A stretch of DNA of 64,000 nt from Arthrobacter sp. StoSoilB20 (lineage in GTDB: Bacteria; Actinomycetota; Actinomycetes; Actinomycetales; Micrococcaceae), in assembly GCF_019977295.1 (NCBI RefSeq), contig NZ_AP024651.1, positions 3,534,001-3,598,000 of the forward strand. The letters run 5' to 3'. Position 1 is the first letter of the stretch. Every line of letters starts with the position of its first letter. Below are positions 58,103 to 64,000 of this stretch, in pieces. The notes below the pieces were generated by a model that saw only the letters and a program-made list of their open reading frames with translations, was not told the DNA's origin and did no database searches. A program made the position numbers and the translations under genes.

Positions 58103-60193
58103 CTACTTCCGGAAGACCTGAACCACCGAGGGACGCGGAGCCCGAACCGCACCGGCAGCCGGGACACCACCGGCAGGGACGTAATCCGGGAAGAACGAGT
58201 TCTGAGCAGCGAACGAGCCGTCCTCGCCCGGGTGCTGCACGGCGACGAACACGGTGCGCTCTTCGTCGTGAATGACAGGGCCACAGGTTTCGGCGTCGCG
58301 GGGAACGGCGAGGAACTGCTCCACCTTGCCGCGCTCAGGACCTTCGAGGGTGACCTTGAACAGGCCGTCCGCGTACCCGATGGTGCCGGGGGCGCCGTCG
58401 GTGGAGATCCAGAGGTTGCCCACAGAGTCGAAAGCCACGTTGTCGGGGCAGGAAATCGGGGAGACCTTCTCCACCGGGAATCCGGAGAAGTAGGTGGAGG
58501 TGTTCTTGGCGGGGTCACCGGCCACCAGCAAGAGGTTCCAGTTGAACTTGGTACCCGTCTGCTCGCGTCCCTCGGTGATCTCCACGATGTGTCCATCACG
58601 GTTCAGGGTGCGCGGGTTGACCTCCGTTGCACCTTCCTTGCCTGCCTTGCCGCGGTCTGAGTTGTTGGTGCAGGCAACATAGACCTTGCCGGTGAGCGGG
58701 TTGGGCTGGACGTCTTCGCAACGGTCCATCTTGGTGGGGCCAACTTTGTCGGCTGCCAGGCGGGTGTAAACCAGGACCTCGGGGACGGACATTCCCGGCA
58801 CAGCGGACTTACCGTCGACCACCAGCGGCAGCCACTCCCCTGTGCCGTCGAAAGCGCCGTCAGCGGGGAGCTTTCCTGTGCCATCGATCTCGGCAGCAGG
58901 CGAATCTCCGGTGAACTTGGCTACGTAGAGGTCGCCCTCCGAGAGGAGCCCCATGTTGTTCTTGCGGGCTTCCTTGGAGTCGCCGGCCCGGTACTTGCCC
59001 TTGGAGACGAATTTGTAGAGGTAGTCGAAGCGCTCGTCGTCGCCCATGTAGGCCACTACGCGTCCGGAAGGAGCCACGATGACGTTGGCGCCCTCGTGCT
59101 TGAAGCGCCCCATTGCCGAGTGCTTCTTGGGCGTGGACGTGGGGTCGAACGGGTCCACTTCCACGATCCAGCCAAAGCGGTTGGTTTCGTTGGCGTAGCC
59201 GGAGTTGCGGGTATCGAAACGGGGTTCGTCAAGTTCCCACTGGCGGGCGGTTGCTTTGGCGGAGAGACCGTACCGCTTGTCGCCGTCGCTGGTTCCAGGG
59301 GCCACGAAGTAGCCATTGAAGTTTTCCTCGCCGGAGAGAATGGTGCCCCACGGGGTGGTGCCACCGGAGCAGTTGCCCAGCGTTCCCTTGATCCAGCGGC
59401 CTGCCGGGTCGTCAATCGTCTTGACCAGGTTGGTGCCTGCTGCGGCGCCGGTCAGCTCGTAGACGGTGTCAGTGAGGAAGCGGCGGTTCAAGGGTGCGCC
59501 CTGGATGTAGTTCCACGGCTTGTTCTTGTTCTTGCGCTCCAGTTCAACAACAGCCAGACCGTGACCGGCGCGGCCAATGGCACGTCCCTCGGCGGGGTCG
59601 AAGCCTTCGGGCAGCATGATGTTCTCGTTGGTGTACTCGTGATTGGTGAACAGCAGGGCGCGGCGGTCCTTGGATCCCGGGATGGGCAGGATGTCGGTGT
59701 AGTCGTTGTTGTATCCGAACTGGCGTGACTGGGCTGCAGCCGTCTGTGCGTTCAGGTCAAAGGCCGGAGAGTCGGCGAAGAGCGGATCGCCCCAACGGAT
59801 GACGGGCTTCCAGTCAAACCCCTCGGGGACCGTGAAAGCGTCCACTGCAGCATCCACGGGCTTGATGGCTGTGAACTTGAGCTTGGACTTATCAAAGCCC
59901 TTCTTGGCGGCATCGGCGAGTCCGTTGCCAGGGTCGGCAACAGCGGCATCTCCACCGGTCAAGGCACCACCGAACACGACGGCGAGCGCACCTGCGGCGC
60001 CTAGGCCCAGGGCGGCCCGACGGGACATGGCTGTTGAGGCGATGTCCCGGAAGTAGCCGTTGGCGCTGGTGTTGCAGACATCGCCCGAGCAGGCGTTGTC
60101 GCACTTCAGTGCACAGGTGACCGCGCTGCGCTTGCCCTTGGTGTGGCCGAGCATGGGGAGCAGCGGAAACGTGCGTCCGGTGGTTTCAGACAT
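58103..60193 (-). CDS. phoX: Alkaline phosphatase PhoX-family (DUF839), Tat-exported
   Basis: A 696-residue protein. A Cys-containing lead (CALKCDNACSGDVCN) is followed by a Tat signal, SRRAALGLGAAGALAVVFGG, near residues 57-76. The PhoX domain shows WGDPLFADSPAFDLNAQTAA, NHEYTNENIMLPEGF, GEENFNGYF, YVACTNNSDRGKAGKEGA and CPDNVAFDSVGNLWISTDG, typical for calcium/iron-dependent PhoX enzymes. It releases phosphate from phosphomonoesters outside the cell. A PHO-box-like site lies 77 bp upstream. Substrate breadth is unknown. Confidence 0.9.
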   Translation of the reverse strand: MSETTGRTFPLLPMLGHTKGKRSAVTCALKCDNACSGDVCNTSANGYFRDIASTAMSRRAALGLGAAGALAVVFGGALTGGDAAVADPGNGLADAAKKGFDKSKLKFTAIKPVDAAVDAFTVPEGFDWKPVIRWGDPLFADSPAFDLNAQTAAAQSRQFGYNNDYTDILPIPGSKDRRALLFTNHEYTNENIMLPEGFDPAEGRAIGRAGHGLAVVELERKNKNKPWNYIQGAPLNRRFLTDTVYELTGAAAGTNLVKTIDDPAGRWIKGTLGNCSGGTTPWGTILSGEENFNGYFVAPGTSDGDKRYGLSAKATARQWELDEPRFDTRNSGYANETNRFGWIVEVDPFDPTSTPKKHSAMGRFKHEGANVIVAPSGRVVAYMGDDERFDYLYKFVSKGKYRAGDSKEARKNNMGLLSEGDLYVAKFTGDSPAAEIDGTGKLPADGAFDGTGEWLPLVVDGKSAVPGMSVPEVLVYTRLAADKVGPTKMDRCEDVQPNPLTGKVYVACTNNSDRGKAGKEGATEVNPRTLNRDGHIVEITEGREQTGTKFNWNLLLVAGDPAKNTSTYFSGFPVEKVSPISCPDNVAFDSVGNLWISTDGAPGTIGYADGLFKVTLEGPERGKVEQFLAVPRDAETCGPVIHDEERTVFVAVQHPGEDGSFAAQNSFFPDYVPAGGVPAAGAVRAPRPSVVQVFRK

Positions 60194-60269
60194 GGGGGAA
60201 GACCTTCCAGAGGATGTACGAGGTTCCCGCTGAGCTTTTCAGCGGAAACCGAAGCTGAGAGGTCTCCCC

Positions 60270-60287
60270 GGTTAAGAAACGGTGAAC
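60270..60287 (-). promoter_or_regulatory. PHO-box-like direct repeat before phoX
   Basis: On the minus strand GTTCACC-GTTT-CTTAACC gives two 7-bp units at the 11-bp spacing of actinobacterial PhoP sites. AAGCACC one period further upstream (60298-60292) is a weaker third unit. The site overlaps the last codons and stop of menC, so phoX expression may be phosphate-controlled even though the upstream gene is in menaquinone synthesis. Confidence 0.6.
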
Positions 60288-61288
60288 AAAGGGTGCTTGT
60301 TTCCCGCCAGGACGGCGTACACCCGGCCAAGCCGTTCCAGCCACCATTCGCGACGTTCCGCTGAGGCCGCATACTGCTCAAGCAGCCCGGGATCGGCGAC
60401 GGCCTCGCGCACGTGGATGGCGCCGTCGTCGGCCACGAGCGGGTCCAGCGTGATATCCGAGGTGAACAGCGAAACAGTCCCAAGCCCGCAGGCATAGGGA
60501 AGGGTGGGCAGTGCAGCTGCGAGCGCGAGCCCGGCGCGGATGCCCACGGAAGTGTCCAGGGCAGAACTGACGACGGCGGGAAGTCCGGCCTGCTCGACGA
60601 TCTCCAACGCCCGACGGACTCCCCCGAGCGGAGCGACTTTGACCACGATCAGGTCCGCGGCACCGGCTCTGGCTACCCGAAGTGGATCCTCTTCCTTGCG
60701 TACGCTCTCGTCCGCAGCGATAAGGACCGGTGTTCCGGCGTCCGAGAGCCGGCGACGGACCTCGGCCAGTCCTTCAATGGTGGGAACCGGTTGTTCGGCA
60801 TACTCAAGTCCTAAAGCCGAGAGCTTGCCCAAGGCCTCTGCTGCTTGCCCTACGTCCCATCCCCCGTTGGCATCGACGCGGATGGCGGCCTCCGGCAGTG
60901 CCTCGCGAACTGCCCGTACACGTCCAAGATCGTCCCCTAGCGACTGTCCGCGCTCGGCTACTTTGATCTTGACCGCATCCACGCGCCCGAACCTGGCCAG
61001 TATCTCCGGCACACGCTCTGCCGGAACGGCGGGGACCGTCGCGTTGACCGGGATGGAGTCCCTTAGAGGAGTAGGGAACCCAATCCACCCAGCTTCCAAG
61101 GCTGCGGCCAGCCAGCGGGAAGACTCGTCGTCGTCGTATTCGGGGAAGGGACAGAACTCGCCCCAGCCCAGCGGCCCTCGAAGGATGAGGGTCTCGCGCT
61201 CCATGATGCCGCGGAATTTCACGCGCATGGGCAGAGAGACTACGTGGGCGGAATCGATGAGTTCTTTGAGGGAGGGAAGTGCAGGCAT
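60272..61288 (-). CDS. menC: O-succinylbenzoate synthase
   Basis: A 338-residue enolase-superfamily enzyme. The catalytic lysines are in AVKIKVAERG and VVKVAPLGGV; metal-binding residues lie in RVDANGGWDVGQ, EYAEQPV and VLIAADESVRKEE. It makes o-succinylbenzoate for menaquinone. The first Lys-x-Lys and the other sites are intact. Phosphatase gene phoX follows 78 bp downstream on the same strand. Confidence 0.93.
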   Translation of the reverse strand: MPALPSLKELIDSAHVVSLPMRVKFRGIMERETLILRGPLGWGEFCPFPEYDDDESSRWLAAALEAGWIGFPTPLRDSIPVNATVPAVPAERVPEILARFGRVDAVKIKVAERGQSLGDDLGRVRAVREALPEAAIRVDANGGWDVGQAAEALGKLSALGLEYAEQPVPTIEGLAEVRRRLSDAGTPVLIAADESVRKEEDPLRVARAGAADLIVVKVAPLGGVRRALEIVEQAGLPAVVSSALDTSVGIRAGLALAAALPTLPYACGLGTVSLFTSDITLDPLVADDGAIHVREAVADPGLLEQYAASAERREWWLERLGRVYAVLAGNKHPLFTVS

Positions 61289-61349
61289 GTTGCCACTGTA
61301 CCGGCGCCCACTTGGCCCCCGGGCAGGCCGATGAGGCTATGTGGATAAG

Positions 61350-61958
61350 CTATTCCATCCAGTAGTTCCGGACCCTGCCCAATGCCTCGCCCAGTTGGAC
61401 ACCGGATAATTCAAGGGAGCTTTCCGGCATTCCCAACGCATCCCACCGGGCCACCAGGGTAGTGTCCCCGTCCAACGGCAACGGCCACAGCCAGTAGCGG
61501 CCGGTGAACTGCACGTAGTCTGTGTTGTTGCTTCCCCCGCCCCCACCCAGGGTTGTCAGCACCGGCCCGGTGACGTCCCCGGTATCTTCGAAGGAGGCCG
61601 GTCCGTGAATCGCCGCAACAGCTTTATGTCCGTCCGCCAAAGCCACTCCAAGTTCCAACCCCGCCCTGGTGTCCAGGCTTGAGCGCGGGTGGTTGTAGCT
61701 CTCCTCCACGATCTCCCGCCATTCCTGGTCTGATTCGTCCCTGCGCCGAACGGACCAGACAAGATCCAGCAGGCATCCGGTGGAGTAGACCTCCACCAGT
61801 TTCAGCGCCGCCACCATCCGCTGGCTCTGGTGGACAAACCCACCTGCCGTGACCACACCAGGCAGTTCGTCCGACGGCGGTCCGGCCCACCCCGGCCGGA
61901 GCGGCTGCGGTTGACGGGCCCGCTCGGGAGGCTCAGGGAGGTCGTCGAAGAAGCTCAT
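61350..61958 (-). CDS. Hypothetical protein
   Basis: A 202-residue protein from ATG 61958, with no signal peptide or long hydrophobic segment. It begins with an acidic/proline-rich start (MSFFDDLPEPPERARQPQ). Then come GVVTAGGFVHQSQRMVAALK, EVYSTGCLLDLVWSVRR, a glycine run (TTLGGGGGSNNTDY) and GRYWLWPLPLDGDTTLVARW. This layout is a common uncharacterised actinobacterial family. Divergent from a DUF2510 gene about 100 bp away. No function can be assigned. Confidence 0.75.
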   Translation of the reverse strand: MSFFDDLPEPPERARQPQPLRPGWAGPPSDELPGVVTAGGFVHQSQRMVAALKLVEVYSTGCLLDLVWSVRRRDESDQEWREIVEESYNHPRSSLDTRAGLELGVALADGHKAVAAIHGPASFEDTGDVTGPVLTTLGGGGGSNNTDYVQFTGRYWLWPLPLDGDTTLVARWDALGMPESSLELSGVQLGEALGRVRNYWME

Positions 61959-62060
61959 GCTCCATCCATACACCACCTTGGTGGCACTGGGGAGGGGCGG
62001 GTGGCAACCGAGAGAGGGCAATCGCGATATTCTCGGAAGACGACTCAATGTGGGGGAGAT

Positions 62061-62702
62061 ATGACTCAATCAACGCCCGGCTCCGCGACACCTCCCGGCT
62101 GGTACCCGGACCCATCGGATCCGCGCCTGGTCCGTTGGTGGGACGGCCATGCCTGGACTGCCCACCAGGCTCCGCAGCAGTTTCCGCAGCAGGTGCAGTA
62201 CCAACAGCCGTTCAAGGCTCCGCGTACCCCGATCAGCGAGCAGACACCTGTCTACAACCCCTTCATTTGGGCCATCACGTTGCTCCCTCTGGTCTCGGTG
62301 CTGTTCATGTTGACCTGGCAGCCTGAGTTCCGTGTCATCACCACGCGGCAGGGTGTCACCACCATGGACCCGTTCTCGATGTACACGCCCGGGTATTTCC
62401 TGCTGATGGGCTCAAGCCTCGTGATCTATGGCCTGTCGGTGTTCTTCGCGTACTTGGACTATCAGCGGTTGGCGAGGTCCGGCGTCGTGCGTCCTTTCCA
62501 CTGGGCCTGGGCATTCCTGAACTCGGCCGTCTACGTGATTGGCCGCTCGGTGATCGTCAACAAAGTGGCTCCCAAACGAGGGCTGCTGCCGGTCTGGATC
62601 ACCATTGGCGTCTTTGTGATCAGCATGGTGGTGGCCGGCATTTGGACCTCCAACATGATGCAGAACATGATGTCTTCCTTCGGTTCTTCACTGCCGACCT
62701 AG
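62061..62702 (+). CDS. DUF2510 membrane protein
   Basis: A 213-residue protein from ATG 62061 with GGGGAGAT as ribosome-binding site. The DUF2510 motif, PPGWYPDPSDPRLVRWWDGH, is at residues 11-30. A Gln/Pro-rich linker leads to about four membrane segments (ITLLPLVSVLFMLTW, FLLMGSSLVIYGLSVFFAYL, FLNSAVYVIGRSVIV, ITIGVFVISMVVAGI). These small proteins are common in actinobacteria and have no known role. It is followed by the LacI gene after about 60 bp. Confidence 0.82.
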   Translation: MTQSTPGSATPPGWYPDPSDPRLVRWWDGHAWTAHQAPQQFPQQVQYQQPFKAPRTPISEQTPVYNPFIWAITLLPLVSVLFMLTWQPEFRVITTRQGVTTMDPFSMYTPGYFLLMGSSLVIYGLSVFFAYLDYQRLARSGVVRPFHWAWAFLNSAVYVIGRSVIVNKVAPKRGLLPVWITIGVFVISMVVAGIWTSNMMQNMMSSFGSSLPT

Positions 62703-62760
62703 GCACCGGGAAGCCTCACACGCGTTAGGTAGACTGCTGTCAAAGACGGAAGGACTACCC

Positions 62761-63813
62761 ATGAACCGCAAGGCCACCGCACTGGACGTCGCCAAACGGG
62801 CGGGCGTCTCCAGGAGCGCAGTCTCACTGGTTCTGAACGGCCGGGGGGATGGGAACGTAGCCAAGGAGAGCCAGGATCGCATCCGGGCAGCGGCACTTGA
62901 GCTGAACTACTCCCCCAACGCGATCGCGCTCAGCCTGCGCAACCAGCGCTCACGGGTGATCGGCATCCTCTCCGATGAAGTGGTGGTCAGCCCCTTCGAC
63001 GGCAACATCATTGGCGGGGCGGACGACGTCGCCCGCAGCCGCGGCTTTGTCACCGTGGTCATGGATACCGAGCGCGATGCCGCCAGGGATGCGAGCGCCA
63101 TTGAAACCCTCCTGGACCGGCAGGTGGACGGGCTGATGTATGTCACGGTGGGCCTGAAACCCATCGAGATTCCGCACGGCATGCTCCGTGTCCCCTCGGT
63201 CCTGGCCAACTGCTACGACGACCAACCTGAGCCGCAATTGCATCACGTCATTCCGGACGAGGTCGCTGGCGGCAGGGAGGCCACTGAGCATTTGTTGGAG
63301 CTTGGCCACCGGGACATTGCCCTCCTAGCCGGATCCGAAGATTCTCCGGCCGCACCGCTCCGTGTGCAGGGCTACCGCGATGCACATGCCGCGGCCGAGA
63401 TCCCGGTTCGGGGGGACCGGATCTTCATGGCCGGTTGGGATATCGACGCCGGCTTCCGCGGCGCCATGAAACTGCTCGACGGCGTGTCCCCGGCCGATCG
63501 GCCCACGGCCATCATGTGCGCGAATGATCGCCTGGCTATCGGGGTAACCCTCGCCGCAGCGCGTCTGGGACTCAGCGTTCCCGAGGACCTCTCGATCATG
63601 GGCTACGACGACGAGACCCGGATCGCCGACACCATGGTTCCCGCACTCACCACCATGGCGTTGCCGTTGCGGGAGATCGGGCGTGCAGCCATGACAACCT
63701 TGTTGGACATGATCGAAGCCACGGACCACACCGGAAAAGGGACCACCGTTGAAACGATGGTCCCTTGCCGCTTGGTCACCCGGGAATCGACCGGGCCGGC
63801 GCCTACTCGCTGA
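62761..63813 (+). CDS. LacI family transcriptional regulator
   Basis: A 350-residue protein. The HTH is at about residues 4-24 (TALDVAKRAGVSRSAVSLVL) and the hinge contains LNYSPNAIALSLRNQRS. A periplasmic-binding-protein-like sensor follows, with VIGILSDEV, TEHLLELGHRDIALLAG and MCANDRLAIGVTLAAARLGL. Regulators of this kind bind sugar-like effectors and control carbohydrate genes. No target gene is visible in the window; it may lie to the right. Start at ATG 62761 is preceded by GGAAGGA. Confidence 0.9.
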   Translation: MNRKATALDVAKRAGVSRSAVSLVLNGRGDGNVAKESQDRIRAAALELNYSPNAIALSLRNQRSRVIGILSDEVVVSPFDGNIIGGADDVARSRGFVTVVMDTERDAARDASAIETLLDRQVDGLMYVTVGLKPIEIPHGMLRVPSVLANCYDDQPEPQLHHVIPDEVAGGREATEHLLELGHRDIALLAGSEDSPAAPLRVQGYRDAHAAAEIPVRGDRIFMAGWDIDAGFRGAMKLLDGVSPADRPTAIMCANDRLAIGVTLAAARLGLSVPEDLSIMGYDDETRIADTMVPALTTMALPLREIGRAAMTTLLDMIEATDHTGKGTTVETMVPCRLVTRESTGPAPTR

Positions 63814-63830
63814 GGCTTTCGCGTCGCGAA

Positions 63831-64000
63831 CCCTGCACACCAGGCCCCACAACACAGTCGCCCACCGTGCGAGGCCCACTCCGCACCCAAAGACACACCC
63901 AAACCCTGCACACCAGGCCCCACAACACAGTCGCCCACCTTGCGAGGCCCACTCCGCACCCAAAGACACAACCAAACCCTGCACACCGGGCCCCACAACA
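63831..64000. repeat. 73-bp tandem repeat at the window's right end
   Basis: The unit begins CCCTGCACACCAGGCCCCAC and recurs at 63904 and 63977, a period of exactly 73 bp, with few substitutions. The third copy is cut by the window edge. It begins 18 bp after the LacI stop. It is a direct repeat without spacers and not a CRISPR array. Confidence 0.92.

Noticed and set aside
63831..64000. CRISPR array at the right end
   Set aside because: The period is 73 bp and the whole unit repeats, so there are no variable spacers.

Overview
This window is a high-GC actinobacterial chromosome segment. Gene content and sequence style point to a soil Micrococcaceae member, Arthrobacter or Paenarthrobacter. 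The clues are menaquinone genes, an FprA-type ferredoxin reductase beside siroheme genes, 4Fe-4S APS reductase, frequent GTG and TTG starts, PucR regulators and PhoX. This assignment is inference; no rRNA or tRNA gene was seen. No insertion sequence, integrase, prophage or CRISPR array was found. Most of the window is ordinary chromosome, with one clearly accessory island near 29-33 kb.

Layout. 0-5 kb: alcohol and aldehyde oxidation (partial alcohol dehydrogenase, ExaC-type aldehyde dehydrogenase, GAF-domain activator) and a first FprA-type reductase. 5-9 kb: RarD-type exporter and a secreted family-8 polysaccharide lyase. 9-13.5 kb: GABA and putrescine catabolism (GabT, aminobutyraldehyde dehydrogenase, PucR regulator). 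13.5-17 kb: CynX-type transporter with its FadR-type regulator and a likely operator, then an MBL-rhodanese sulfur enzyme. 17-20 kb: siroheme synthase with a second FprA. 20-28 kb: AlkD, glutaminase, PucR regulator, amino acid permease, a very large Orn/Lys/Arg decarboxylase and a flavin monooxygenase. 29-33 kb: a DUF1023-like alpha/beta-hydrolase with a helical N-terminus, followed by three tandem lipoprotein paralogues. 33-35 kb: a copper-type operator driving DUF6153 and DUF305 genes. 35-45 kb: a sulfur block with a sulfonate-type ABC transporter, homocysteine methyltransferase, cysN-cysD-cysH-nirA and a sirohydrochlorin chelatase. 47-61 kb: menaquinone biosynthesis (polyprenyl synthase, menJ, menG, menF, menD, menC) interrupted by a polar amino acid ABC transporter, a SOUL protein and PhoX. 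The window ends with small membrane and hypothetical genes, a LacI regulator and a 73-bp tandem repeat.

How genes work together. APS is made by CysDN, reduced by CysH to sulfite, and reduced to sulfide by the siroheme enzyme NirA. Siroheme comes from the CysG-like CobA fusion, and electrons plausibly come from ferredoxin through FprA. The ABC transporter and the MBL-rhodanese protein extend this sulfur theme. The putrescine/GABA genes, the decarboxylase and glutaminase form a second nitrogen/polyamine theme.

The most novel-looking structure is the hydrolase/lipoprotein island. The short gaps between the lipoprotein genes are degenerate copies of the last 30 codons of the hydrolase gene, so the duplicated unit is [hydrolase C-terminal tail + lipoprotein]. 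That pattern resembles effector/immunity module expansion. Other notable structures are a family of three 57-nt terminator-like palindromes, a palindromic element inserted in frame in cysD, a likely FadR operator, a CsoR-type operator, a PHO-box-like site overlapping the end of menC, and several 32-bp and 73-bp tandem repeats.
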